DNA from: Rhizomys pruinosus
Lineage: Eukaryota; Chordata; Mammalia; Rodentia; Spalacidae
NCBI GenBank assembly: GCA_009823505.1
Contig: VZQC01010984.1
Coordinates: forward strand, 5,079,356-5,143,355
Length of the DNA: 64,000 nucleotides
Direction of reading: 5' to 3'
Made by a program: the position numbers and the translations under genes. The first letter of the stretch is position 1. Every line of letters starts with the position of its first letter. Positions 1 through 10,660 of the stretch are shown here, in pieces. A model generated the notes under the pieces. It had not been told where the DNA came from. It saw only the letters and a program-made list of their open reading frames with translations, and made no database searches.

Positions 1-32
1 AAAAAAAAAAAAAAAAAAACAAAAAAAACAAA
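1..32 (+). repeat. A-rich tail at window edge
   Basis: Almost pure A with two C interruptions. It is probably the 3' tail of a retroposon lying to the left of the window; the body of that element is not visible. Confidence 0.5.
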
Positions 33-239
33 GTTTGGGAAACACTAGAAGTGACAGAAGTGACTTCTCCTGTCAGGCGTTGTTCCATGCTTTACACATA
101 TTAGCTATTAATTTATCAGACTATCCAGTACAATAGTTGCTTGTATAAGTCTTCATTTCACAGCCAAGCAGACACAGAAAGGTCAAATTTTTACAGTGGT
201 GTTTTTTAGTGCCTTCTAGTTTTAATTTATTTTTCATTA

Positions 240-744
240 AATTTTTGCAAACTTCATACAATCAATTTGATCATATTTAAATCCCCTCCCATAGCTGCAC
301 CCCTTACTAGTCCCCTACCAAATTTCTGTACTCATAGTATATGCATATATATGTATATATGTATGTACATTAAAGACTATAGCATCAACGTGTGTACCCA
401 AATGGATTTTGATGGGGGTTCATGCACTGCAGGCTGCTCAATCTGCTGAGTCCCTTAAATGAGACTATATCTCCCCTTCCCAGAAGCCATTGGTTGCCAA
501 TAATTGCTCAGGGAGGGTTGGAGTTTCTTAGCCACTTCCCCAAGTCTGTGCTTGGGTTTTGTCTGGCTGGAGCGTATGTGGGACTTGTCCTTGCTGCCAC
601 CGTTGCTGTGAGTTCATAAAATTAACTGACCAGCTACTTGGAAAACTGTTTCCTTGTAGTAGTCATCCACATCTGGCTTTTGCAAATTTTCTACCTCCTC
701 TTCTGCAATGATCCCTGAGCCTTGGGAGGCAGAAGCTTGATACA
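240..744 (-). repeat. LINE-1 3'-UTR-derived fragment, antisense
   Basis: The text resembles the reverse complement of rodent L1 (Lx-type) 3' UTR: a tract around the words for 'ctgctgagtccctta' and, near 690-720, 'cctcctcttctgcaatga' followed by 'tccctgagcc'. No coding capacity. Similar debris occurs at 3950-4450 and 13870-14080. Family assignment is from recall, not from an alignment. Confidence 0.45.
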
Positions 745-1112
745 GGTGTCCTGTGGTGGTTTGAATGAGAGTGTCCCCCATAGGCTTTAAGTATTCAGAC
801 ATTTTGTCCCCAGTTGGTGGCACTGTTCTGAGAGATCTTAGAAGGTGGGGCCGTGCTGGAGGAAGTACGTCATTGGGGGCGGGCTTAGTGAGTTGAGTCT
901 CCAATCTCTCTCTTTCTCTGGACTTCCTGTAGTCATTGCAAAATATGAACCTTGGCTTTCTGCTCCAGCCCCAGCCACCATGCCTCCCACCACAATGGAC
1001 TCTAATTCCCTGGGACTGTCAATCATAAACTCAAATAAACTCTTCCATTTATAAGTTCTCTTGGTCATGGTGGTTTTATCACAGCAACAGAAAAGTGACT
1101 AATACATGTCCT
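745..1112 (+). mobile_element. Rodent DNA-transposon-like repeat (URR1-like)
   Basis: Begins around 'gtggtggtttgaatgaga' and ends around 'cagcaacagaaaagtgac', matching a common non-coding rodent repeat that I associate with URR1 (hAT-Charlie type). The 8-bp flanks GGTGTCCT (745-752) and CATGTCCT (1105-1112) agree at 6 of 8 positions, which suits an old hAT target-site duplication. Confidence 0.5.
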
Positions 1113-1289
1113 ATTCAGGTATGAGCACCCTACATTCTCATATTCTCTGTACATTGGCCAGCTGTGTTTCAGTCACCATCTGCTGCATGAAGAAGCTTCT
1201 CTGCTGAGACATACATTAATCTTAAATTGGTATCATCATTGCTGGCAAAGTGTGTTTCTTAGAGGCACAAAGCTGATGGATCTTTTTTT

Positions 1290-2660
1290 CTAATCCAGTT
1301 GTTTTTATAGTCAGTGACTTTTTACTGGGGAGTTGAGACTATTAAGGCTTATTATTGACAAATGTTTATTAATTCCTGTTATGTTGGTGTTATAGTGCTG
1401 CTTTCTTAGGCCTCTTTTGGTGACTGTTCTGAAACAATTTATTTTGTGCCCCTTGAGAATGTTTAATATTGTCTTCAGACTAAAGTATTCTATCAAATAT
1501 TCTCTGTAAAGCTGGTTTTGAGGACATAAATTCCTTAAATAAATATTCCTTATGATGGAAATTTCTTTCTCCTTCAATTACAACTGATAGTTTCGCTGGG
1601 TATACTGGTCTGGGCTGGAATCTGTGTTGTTTCATGAATTATATGACATTGGTTCATTCTCTTATGGTTTTCAGTCTTCATTGAAAATTCAGCTGTTGTT
1701 CTGATGGGCCTTCCTTTGTATATGACTTATTCTTTCTCTCTCATGGCTTTAAAAATCTTTTCTTTGTTCTGTACATTGAGAATTTTTGTTATTATATCAC
1801 ATGGTATGTTTGTTTTCTGGTCCTATTTACCTGGTGTTCTGTCTGCCTCATGTACCTTGATAGGTATCTCTTTCCCTAGATTTAGGGAAATTCCAACTAT
1901 AATTTAATTACAAATACTTTCTATACCATTGGCCTGGGTTTCTTCTCTTATTACAGTGTCCCAGAATTCTGCTGATTTTAGATTTGACATTTTCTTTTCT
2001 TTTTTCTTTCTTTCTTTTTTTTATTTTTTTTTATTTTTTATTTTTGGTCTTTTTGAGACAGGTCTCCCTGTAGCACCAGCTGTCCTGGTACTCACTTTGT
2101 AGACCAGGTTGGCCTTGAACTCACAGAGATCCACCTGTCTCTACCTCCCAAGTGCTGGGATTAAAGGTGTGAGCTACCACGCCCAGCTTGATGTTTTCTT
2201 CAGTTGAATGATCCATCTCCCCAACTTTGTCTTCAAGATTTGATATTCTCTGTTTTATTTTTCTCCTTCCTTTTTGTTTCTTTCCTCTCAGTTTTTTGTT
2301 TCAGATCCAGAGTTTTGATTTCAAGTTTTGTTGCATTTGGCTTTTCTTTAGAGATCCTGTCTCTTTATGAATTTTTATCTCATGCTGTGAATTTAGTTAC
2401 TTCATCCAATTTTTTTTTGTTTTCCTGGTCTTCATTTAGTCATTTATTCATATCCTTTTTGCACATATTTATAATTACTACTTTGAAATCATTGTCTTAT
2501 CTGCTTTCTAGGTTGCCATTCTCAGGAAACATTAGGGTAGGGTTCCTAATTTCTATGACATATACATTATCTTGATTATTCATGTTATTTGTAGATATTT
2601 TATGAGACAGAGGCATCTGGACCTGTGTCATTGGTGGTGTTTCTTGGTATGGGTAAGTGA
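1290..2660 (+). repeat. Old LINE-1 5'-region-like sequence
   Basis: T-rich text of the style found in 5' regions of old mammalian L1 elements ('ttgatattctctgtttt', 'tttgaaatcattgtctta'). It is interrupted by a B1 at 1993-2187. It is followed on the same strand by tandem repeats and then ORF2-like sequence (3345-3800), so 1290-3800 may be one degraded L1. No ORF survives. Weak family call. Confidence 0.3.
1993..2187 (-). mobile_element. B1 SINE, antisense
   Basis: A poly(T) tract is followed by the reverse complement of B1: 'gagacaggtctccctgtag', 'ccaggttggccttgaactca', 'cccaagtgctgggattaaag', ending at the B1 5' end 'cacgcccagc'. It lies inside the old L1-like sequence. Confidence 0.9.
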
Positions 2661-2818
2661 TCTCATATCTGTTGAAGCCTTTTTGTATCTTTGTTCTTTC
2701 TCAACTTGTCAAGTTATGGCACAGCTAAGTAGTGCTTGGTGTTGAATTTAGGGGCTAATTTGTGTTAATATGCAAATGGACTATAAGAAGCAGTTCCAGT
2801 TAAGTTAAGGATAGATGC

Positions 2819-2950
2819 AACTTTTGAGTTGTATGTTCCAGGGCTGACTCATCACAGTTCTGGAAGAGTAGGATGGGCTAGGTGAACTTTTGAGTTGCAT
2901 GTTCCAGGGCTGACTCATCAGAGTTCTAGAAGAGTAGGATGGGCAAAGTG
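2819..2950 (+). repeat. Two 66-bp tandem units
   Basis: Units 2819-2884 and 2885-2950 both start AACTTTTGAGTTG and both contain CCAGGGCTGACTCATCA. They differ at only a few positions. Function unknown; possibly a monomer-like 5' region of an L1. Confidence 0.85.
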
Positions 2951-3340
2951 AACAGGTTGGCTGATAGCTTAAAGCTGGGAAAGCTCACAGGTCTTGGAGC
3001 ACAAGCATCCTAGTAATCCAAGCAGGACTGACTGCAAGGCAGGTCTGGAAAAGCTCCCAGCAGCACTTAAGTGTCTTGGAACAGCTGGCATGGGGGAGCA
3101 CAAGGACATGTGGGGAAGGAAATTCACTGTAGCAGGTCTGGGAAGCCTCCAGATGTGTTTGTCCACAGGAGCCCTAACAGCAAACGTGGTGGGTTTAAGG
3201 AGGCGTGGGAACGGGAGCATACCACGGTGGGTTCAAGGAGGCGTAGATAGGGGAAAGCAGACTTTCCAAGGCAGCTCTGGGAAAGCTCCCAGATTTGGGG
3301 ATACACAAGGATCCTAGTAGAGCAGAGATGGCAAGTGTCA
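2951..3340 (+). repeat. Degenerate direct repeats, G-rich
   Basis: Several loose repeats: 'gggaaagctcacag', 'ggaaaagctcccag' and 'gggaaagctcccag', and two copies of 'ggtgggtt(t/c)aaggaggcgt' near 3189 and 3226. It sits between the 66-bp duplication and L1 ORF2-like text, so it may be L1 5'-region sequence. The frames open here are short and not gene-like. Confidence 0.4.
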
Positions 3341-3344
3341 CCAC

Positions 3345-3800
3345 TCTTAGTCAACATGGTATTGAAATTCATTCCTAACCAGAGCAGTCAGGCAATAGAA
3401 AGAAGTAAGGGGCATCCAAATGAGAAAGGAAGCCATCAAATGGCCCCTGTTTGCAAATGACATGATCTTTGTATGTGATAAACCATAGAGCCTCCACCCA
3501 AAATCAATTTGAATTAAACAAATTTGGCAGGTTCAGGATACAAGATCATCATATAAATATCAGTTGCAGTTCTATATGCCAATAGCAAATAATTGAAAAA
3601 ACAAACCATTATTAATGATATCTAGAAAAAAAACCAGGAATACATTTACCCAAAGTGATAAAATATTTGTGCAATGAAAAATATAAAACACCCATGAAAG
3701 AAATCAAAAAAGAAACTCATATCCACACAAAATGGAAATGGATTCTATGCTCATGAACTAGAAGAATCAATATTGTTTAAATAGCCATACTGCCCATACT
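3345..3800 (+). pseudogene. LINE-1 ORF2 fragment, decayed
   Basis: The nucleotide text follows the reverse-transcriptase to C-terminal linker part of mammalian L1 ORF2 ('aaatgacatgatctttgtat', 'ttggcaggttcaggataca'). All frames are broken by stops. Same orientation as the larger L1 at 5042-7993. Confidence 0.6.
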
Positions 3801-3949
3801 AGCCTTCATCTACACAGTCACTGCTAATCGCCTTCAAAATACCATTGACATTACTCACAATTTGAGAACACAATAGGAAATTTATATCCATCCACTCCCA
3901 TGGCTAAAATTCCATCTGAGAGACACCAATGATGTCCTTCCTTCTCCTT

Positions 3950-4450
3950 CCTTGGTCCTACAACAAACCAAAGCACAATTTCACCAAACTACAGTCTGGG
4001 AACCAGCGAGTTCATTGGGCTTACTTACAGAGCAATGGGTGAGAGTTTACTTTCAGGAGTGTGAGTGCTCCCCTCCTGAGGACCACTGGAAAGTCTCCAT
4101 CCAGGCATGGATGGTGACTTCCCCACAGCCATGCAAAATGGCAAGAGACCCTCCCTGTGGCTTCCTCCACTTATGTAACCTTAGTCCCTTCCCTTCCTGC
4201 AACTAGGGCTGACCGGCTGGTTGGGAGGTGTGGCTGACTCTCCCTGCCCCTTCTTACTGAGTGTTAACAGTCAACAAGTTGGTGATGATCCTAGGCAAGC
4301 AGGGGCAACCAATGTTAGGAAGCAGGTGACTGTCCATAGCTTGCCAGTCAGAGGACAGTCCTGTGCAACACTCCACACCTTCCTCTGGCTCTCACATTCT
4401 TTCCCCATCCTCTTCCACAAGAGCTCCTGATCCTTGGAGAGAGTGACATA
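3950..4450 (-). repeat. LINE-1 3'-UTR-derived fragment, antisense
   Basis: Contains 'gggcttacttacagagcaat' and 'ctctggctctcacattcttt', recognisable as reverse-complement rodent L1 3' UTR. The reading frames here are incidental. Confidence 0.45.
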
Positions 4451-4499
4451 GATTTAGGGCCATCTTCCTCCAACTGTGGCAAGATACTGAACAATTGGG

Positions 4500-4756
4500 C
4501 CTTTTTATCATCAATAACAGGAGAATAAACCCATCCTTACTTGCTTTCAGCTAGCTTTTTCCTGTTTTGTCCTTTCAGGACCCCTGCCTAGGGAACGGTA
4601 CTACCCCAAATGGGCTGGGCCTATGTTGACTAATAATTTAGACAATTCTCAACAGACATGGCTGCAAGCCAACCGGATCTAGACAATTCTTCATTAATAC
4701 TATTTTCCCAGGTGACTCTCGGTTGTATCAGTTGACAGTTAAAACTAACCAGCACA
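4500..4756 (-). repeat. Rodent interspersed repeat, antisense
   Basis: The reverse complement begins 'tgtgctggttagttttaact' and continues with 'gtcacctggg' and 'gaattgtctaga', the left part of the abundant rodent repeat whose other copies lie at 42550-43530, 45580-45935 and 49727-51402. I do not give a database name. Confidence 0.5.
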
Positions 4757-5041
4757 TTCCCCATGAAACTTCATAGCTTACTTCTGCATTTGACTCTTTC
4801 ACCTTAAATCACATCAATGTTCAATGTGTTGTATATTTTACCATTAATTGTCGACTCCCCTGAATACAATATAAAGTGTGTTATAACAGTTTTTTGCTTG
4901 CCTATTTGTCTGCTACTTTGCCCCACTTCTAGAACACACTGGAATGCAGGAAATACTTGATAAAATTATGCTGGATGGTTGAGTGGCTGGCTGGAGCCTC
5001 AGCTCAGAATCCATCTCCATCTGAAATCTTCCAGTATATTT
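4757..5041. other. Non-coding, possible ancient repeat
   Basis: AT-rich sequence without an ORF. The stretch 'ccacttctagaacacactgg' with the following AAATACTTGATAAA resembles the 3' end of ancient L2/MIR elements, but the match is weak. Confidence 0.2.
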
Positions 5042-5058
5042 AAATGTTATATTTCCCC

Positions 5059-5870
5059 ATCACAACAGACAAAGAAAAGATCCAGAAAATCATACAGGAA
5101 TACTTTAAGAACCTATTCTCTACCAAGTTTGAAAGCCTAGAAGAAATGGATGAATATCTGAAATCCTGGGAATCACCAAAGCTCAACCAAGAAGAGATTG
5201 ACAGCTTAAACAGACCCATAACACATGAAGAAATGGAAGATGTAATAAGAAACCTCCCAACTAAACAAAGCCCATGCCCAGATGGTTTCCCAGCAGAATT
5301 CTATTAAACATTTCAAAAAGACCTACAACCATTATTACTGAAACTGTTTAGAAGGATACAATCAGAGGGAATTCTCTCAAATTCCTTCTATGAAGCCAGC
5401 ATCACTCTATTACCAAAACCAGGCAAAGATACAACTAAAAAGAATTATAGACCCTAATGAACACAGATGCCAAAATTCTAAACAGGATACTTGCAAATTG
5501 CATATGGACCCAGATCAAGAAGATCATCTATCATGACCAAGTTGGATTCATACCAGAGATGCAGGGATGGTTCAACATACGAAAATCAATAAACATCATC
5601 AAACACATAAATGGAATGAAAGACAAAAACCACACCATCATCTCAATTGATGCTGAAAAAGCCTTTGACAAAATCCAGCATCCCTTCATGCTTAAAGTCC
5701 TAGAAGGAATTGGATTGGAGGGATCATTCCTCAATGTAATCAAAGCCATATACAGGAAACCCACAGCCAATATCATCCTAAATGGGGAAATGACAGAAAC
5801 ATTCCCTTTAAAGGTAGGAACTGGGCAACCGACTGCCCCCTGTCACCACTCCTCTTCAATATAGTGCTCA
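5059..5870 (+). pseudogene. LINE-1 ORF2 reverse-transcriptase region, frameshifted
   Basis: Two open pieces carry L1 ORF2 signatures. The first (to 5307) holds LNQEEIDSLNRPIT and the fingers motif KQSPCPDGFPAEFY. The second (5457-5864) holds the palm-entry motifs [19 protein letters not shown] and [17 protein letters not shown] stop at about 5305 and another before 5457 separate them. A degraded F-A-D-D active-site box can be read near 5943-5957 in another frame. The enzyme would be inactive. Confidence 0.85.
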
Positions 5871-6773
5871 AACACTTGCTAGAGCAATAAGACAAGGGCA
5901 CATTAAAGAGTACTAATTGGAAGAGAGGAATCAAGCTACCTATTTGCTGATGATAATGATTGTTTACTTAAAGGATGCTAAAACTCCACCAGAAAACTCC
6001 TAGACCAATGAATTAACAGCTTAGCAAAGTGGCACGGGTACAAATATACCTAAAAAATCAATGGCCTTTTCTTTACACCAAGAACAAGCAATCTGGAGAA
6101 GGAATTCAAAGGAGACCTTCCCGAGCTACACAAATAGCCTCAAAAACATAAGAATACCTGGAAACAAACCTAACCCAAAGACACCAAAGATCTTACACTA
6201 CAAAATTTTAAGCCTTTAAAGAAAGAACATTGAAGAAGACATCAGAAGATGGAAAAACTCCCCATGCTCATGATGGGAAAATTAACATTTGTAAAAATGT
6301 CCATTCTACCAAACTCTTGTAGTAATTTAAGCAATCCCAATCAAATCCCCAAAAGTTTCTTCACAGACTGGAAAAAAAGTTCTTAAATCATTTGGAAAAA
6401 CAATAACAATGCAAAAAAACTTAAAAAAAAAAGCAAAAAGAGTAAACAGGGGGATCTCTAATACCAGACTTCATAACCATACTACAGGGCTATAGTTCAT
6501 AAAAACACTTGTAATGGCACAAACAGACCTGTTGGACCAATGGAACAAAAACCGAAGATCCAAACCGTGAGCACATATAATTTCAGCCCATCTCTATATT
6601 TGACAAGGGGCCCACGAAGACCACCAATGGAGCAAAGACAAGATTTCCAGCAAGTGGTTTTGGCAAAACTGGATCACCACTTGTACGAAGCCTGTATAAA
6701 AAAGTCAACTCCAGATGGATTAAGACCTCAATGTTGAACACCAACTCTGAAAGGAGATTAAGAAACGAAAAAG

Positions 6774-7655
6774 TTGCAGCAGACTACAAGACATAGGCAT
6801 CAGGAAAAAGACTTCCTAAATCAGACAGCAGCTGCACAAGAATTAAGGTCGACAATTGACAAATGGGACCTCATCAAACTCAAAAGCTTCTGTACATCAA
6901 AAGAAACAATCAAGGAAGTGAAGAGAAATCCCACAGAGTGGGAGGAAACCTTCACTGCAGATACATCTGACAAAGCATTGATTTCCAGAATATATAAACT
7001 ACTCAAAAAACAAAGAAAAAAGAAAACAAACGACCCGCTCAATAGATGGAGCAAAGAACTGAACAGAGACTTCACAAGCGAGGAATTAGAGATGTCTGAG
7101 AAACACCTCAAGAACTGCTCAACATCACTAATCATTAAGGAAATGCAAATGAAAACCACTTTAAGATATCATCTTACTCCAATAAGACTGGCTAGGATCA
7201 AGAAAACAAATGATACCAAGTGCTGGAGAGGTTGTGGGGAAAGGGGAACACTCATCCACTGCTGGTGGGAATGTAAACTCGTACAGCCACTATGGAAAGC
7301 AGTGTGGAGAACCCTTGGAAGACTTGGAATGAACTTGCCACCCGACCCAGCCATACCACTCCTGGGCATGTACCCTCAAGACTTACGCCACCACAGAGAT
7401 ACATGCACGGCCATGTTTATTTCAGCTCTCTTCACAATAGCAAAGAGCTGGAACCAACCTAAATGCCCCTCAACTGACGAATGGATAGAGAAAATGTGGT
7501 ACATCTACACAATGGAGTTCTATGCAGCAGTAAAGAAAGACGACATCACGAGCTTTGCAGGAAAATGGCTGGAGCTAGAGGACATCATGCTGAGTGAAGT
7601 AACACAGTCCCAGAAAAACAAACGACGAATGGTATCCCTCATCTGTGGATGCTAG
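6774..7655 (+). pseudogene. LINE-1 ORF2 C-terminal remnant, 293 codons open
   Basis: An 882-bp open frame for the C-terminal third of ORF2p. It includes WDLIKLKSFCTSKETI, then the cysteine-rich block CWRGCGERGTLIHCWWEC (C-x3-C-x7-H-x4-C, encoded around 7222-7275), then DPAIPLLGMYPQDL and MWYIYTMEFYAAVKKDD. This length of open frame makes it look like a gene, but there is no own promoter and it is part of the truncated L1. It should not be annotated as a host protein. Confidence 0.88.
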
Positions 7656-8160
7656 TGCCAATTACCCAGTTGTAAGTATTTCTTGTGTAGGGCCCCCTGA
7701 GCTTTTGTCCAAAGCAATTGGGAGTGATGCATATTAGAAACAACAACAACAACAACAGAAAGGACTGCATCAAAGAACTGACTGAAACAGTGAACTTCTG
7801 CTCAAAACAGTCAACTTCCCCATGGAGAATATTGAGAAAGACTGAGAAAGAGATGAATAGCATGTTTGGCAGAATGCATGAGCTCTGGAGGGGTAGGGGG
7901 ATGGGGGGGACATTGGTCTAGATTTGATAAAAATATATGTATAAATAATTTTTAAAAAGTTTAACACTCAAAAAAATAAATTTTATATTTCCCATATACC
8001 GTGTATATATCATCTCTTAACATATATCTGTTAATCTGTTATCTGTTCCAAAAGGCCTAGCTGTTTCATATTTAAATACTTAGAAGTGAATTCTTAATGT
8101 ATTGCATATGATGTGTCATTGAATAAATGATTTTGTCCCCATTTTATAAAGGAGAGGAAG

Positions 8161-8490
8161 TTGATTTTGTGCATATATACACATTCCTTTCAATATGCAC
8201 ACATGTGTAGGTATGTGTACACAGGTGCACATATGAGTGTGGAGGCACTCATATGTGAATTGGAAAAAACACCCAGTGTTTTGATTTCCACCTTATTTTT
8301 TGAAACACTTCTCAGTTTGAAACTGGAGCTTACTGAGTCTCTAAAACGGCTGTCGCCTTTCCCACCTCTCCAGTGTTGGGCTTACAACTATGTGTTGCTG
8401 TGCCCAGTTTTTTTTTTTTTGAAAGTGCTGGGGAATCTAAACTCAGACCTCATGCAAGAACTCTACCAAATAAGCCCTCTCCCCAACCCA
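8161..8490 (-). mobile_element. B3-like SINE, antisense, diverged
   Basis: Starts with the CA/TG-rich end ('gtgtacacaggtgcacatat') and ends with the reversed B2-like head ('ctaaactcagacctcatgca', 'agccctctccccaaccc'). This order matches an antisense B3 element. The frame open across it is incidental. A clearer copy is at 54975-55292. Confidence 0.5.
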
Positions 8491-9248
8491 GGAAACTCAA
8501 GTTCTGAAAGGTTAATTAACTTAAAAACAAAAAAACAAAAAACACTAGTAAGTTGCAGAGGAAAGTTACTAAACATGTCATGTCATTCCTGTTTTTACTT
8601 TGTCACACTAGATTTTTAAATATTTCTTTCTTGCCTTCCATGTTTTATCCTGTCCCATCTTCTATTTACCTCTTTCTACCCACTACTAAATCTTACTTAT
8701 TTCACAAACTTTACCTTGATGTCTATTACTTACATTAATTTCTCCCTGTTCTACATAGGGTTCCCAAGGTACCTCTCAGGGTAAACGGAAAAGGATATAC
8801 ATAGGGTATATAGCCTTCGAGGATAGCTTATCTAACTCCTAACTGTACTTCACACTATGTAGTCAGGCTTTCAGGTAATGGATAAGAAACTAATCCCACC
8901 CTCTAGTGGTCTGCAATTTCAGGTAGCATTCTCTTAGGATCTTGATATCTAGCCTAAGGATTTATGTGGCTGGTGATGGATGTAATTGTTTGCATGGTTT
9001 GATTGAGCCAAGATTCTTGAGGGAAAGTACAAAAGGGAGGAAATCTCCAAAGATTATCTGAACTCACAGGACTCAGGACATCTAAAGCTTTTCCCTCCCC
9101 TTTTCCATGTGTCTTCTATTGGAAGGAGCAACTTCAACCCTTCCCAAATCTGACTCCTTTAAGTTTCCTACATGAGAATCAAAACGCTTATTTCATGTTG
9201 GGCATTTTAGCACAAGAGTAGTCTTGCTGCTTTTCATTTCTTTCTTCT

Positions 9249-9250
<2 letters not shown>
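8491..9250. other. Unique-looking non-coding sequence
   Basis: No repeat that I recognise, no convincing exon and no RNA gene. Moderately AT-rich. Confidence 0.5.

Positions 9251-9251
<1 letters not shown>

Positions 9252-9304
<53 letters not shown>
9252..9304 (+). repeat. (TC)n microsatellite
   Basis: About 26 uninterrupted TC dinucleotides, preceded by TTC-rich sequence. Confidence 0.97.
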
Positions 9305-9308
<4 letters not shown>

Positions 9309-9639
9309 TCTGAAATATAACAATATTAGAAACTAATATTCCCACCACCATGTTCCTTGGAAAGTAATCCAAAAGCTGTTTACGGTCAGAAAAGTTTTTT
9401 TTGCTATTCTCATTTCCTCCTCTTTCAAGGTGAAAATTATAATCAAAACCTGAAACAAATGTACGATAAATCCTTCACTAGTAACTTTGTGCTTAAAATC
9501 TGTACTTGAAACCTTACCATGTTGTTCAGTAATATGTGTCACTTTACTTCATAACTGTACTATGACTGTTGGTCCTTATTTGTGTACTTATAAAATGCTG
9601 AAATATCTACAGTTTGGGAAATAGTCGTGAATTCAAAGT

Positions 9640-9860
9640 GTAGGTCTGGTATTAGACTACTTGAGTTCAAAACCCACCTCTGTCATTTACCAGCTATTTT
9701 ACATTGAGCTCCTTAATGTCTCTAAGCCCCCCTCTCCTCTCCTTAAAACAGGATCCTACCACCTCATAAAGTTAGTTTTATATAAAAACCATTATTATAA
9801 TTGTGTTGAGTACTTTATATACATTTTACCTAAGTGCATGTTATGTAAATTATCAGAACA
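9640..9860 (+). repeat. MIR-like ancient SINE
   Basis: The order 'tggtattagactacttgagt', 'caaaacccacctctgtcatt', 'taccagctattttaca', then 'cctcataaagttag' follows the MIR consensus (tRNA-like head, core, 'schemes' of the splice-like tail). It is well diverged. 9305-9640 holds nothing I recognise. Confidence 0.55.
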
Positions 9861-9889
9861 GTCTGAAAAACCAAACAGCTGAGAAGAGT

Positions 9890-9978
9890 TGGTTTTTTTT
9901 TTTGTATGTGTATAAATGTACTGTCTGCATGCAAGTTTGTGCACCCGTGTCGTGCAATGCTGCGGAGGTGAGAAGAGT
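9890..9978 (-). mobile_element. B2 SINE, antisense, truncated
   Basis: A T-rich tract then 'gtactgtctgcatgcaagtt', 'tgcacccgtgtcgtgcaatg' and 'ctgcggaggtgagaaga', the reverse complement of the B2 3' half. The tRNA-like half is missing. Confidence 0.85.
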
Positions 9979-10379
9979 TTTGTACATTGTCCAAATACAC
10001 AGCATGAATGAGACAGAACAAGGCCAACAAGGCCCGCAGCTGGCAGCCCAGTGGGAGGGCTGAGAGGAGAGCCCTGCAGTTCCAGGCTGTATTTACGCTC
10101 GCAAAATAAAGTGCTGCACGCAGTCCTGACCCAGAAAGTCCCTAAGACATGGAGTTTTAGCTACACTCCAGAGGCAACTGGTTGAGTGGGCTTTGAACTG
10201 TGTCCTTCGATTACAGTAAGTGCCTGAGCCATCCGGTCCTGGACAAGCTTTCTCTTACGGAGTGTTGGTAACAAGAACATGGAAAAATGCACTCCTCTTC
10301 AATCCTTTCTCTGCTTGGAAATCGCTGTACCCAGTGAGCACTGCCAGGGCTGCGAGTGAGCTAGGACCCAGATAACTAG
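9979..10379. other. Sequence upstream of the Znf770 promoter
   Basis: Unique-looking, moderately GC-rich. It contains 'cctgagccatccggtcctgg', which may be the tail of an old B2-type SINE. No exon recognised. Confidence 0.4.
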
Positions 10380-10660
10380 GCCGGCCCTGAGATCATGAGA
10401 GGCGGTTTCCAGCCGGACCAAAATCCGGACGCTCTGGGAGCGCCGCGCCTGCGCACTCGGCCAGTCGCCGCGCCGATTCTGCAGACGTGCTCTACCCTGC
10501 TTCCTTCGTTGCTCCCTGACAGATGCTGGGCCTTCGCCCGGCCATTGCCTGCTCCAGGTGCGTGTGGCGGACCTCCGGAGCCCGGGTGCTCGGTGGAGAG
10601 AACCCCAGGGAGGGTCAGGTCCGTCGGGAACCCGCCGAGGTTCCTGGGGACCGGAATAGG
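10380..10660 (+). promoter_or_regulatory. Znf770: CpG-rich promoter and probable first exon of Znf770
   Basis: A dense cluster of CpG ('gagcgccgcgcctgcgcact', 'ccagtcgccgcgccgatt', 'ccgtcgggaacccgccgag') in an otherwise AT-rich region, with no TATA box. This is the only CpG island upstream of the Znf770 coding exon and on the same side. Known ZNF770 transcripts have non-coding leading exons. The best donor-like sequence is CAG|GTGCGT at 10557/10558; others are at about 10617 (CAG|GTCCGT) and 10708 (GAG|GTAACC). The exact start site and which donor is used cannot be seen. Confidence 0.7.
10445..10455 (+). promoter_or_regulatory. NRF1-type site
   Basis: GCGCCTGCGCA fits the palindromic NRF1 consensus (YGCGCAYGCGCR, here with one C for A). 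Such sites are typical of CpG-island housekeeping promoters. Confidence 0.5.

Larger units (their letters stand above)
5042..7993 (+). mobile_element. 5'-truncated LINE-1 with target-site duplication
   Basis: A sense-strand L1 starting inside ORF2 and running through a short 3' UTR to an A-rich end near 7977. It is flanked by AAATGTTATATTTCCC (5042-5057) and AAATTTTATATTTCCC (7978-7993), identical at 15 of 16 positions, as expected from target-primed reverse transcription. ORF2 is broken into pieces, so the copy is dead. Several A-rich tracts and small deletions lie between 5880 and 6770. Confidence 0.8.

Noticed and set aside
6774..7655. 293-codon open frame as a possible host gene
   Set aside because: All of its recognisable motifs are LINE-1 ORF2 C-terminal motifs, and it lies inside an L1 defined by flanking duplication.
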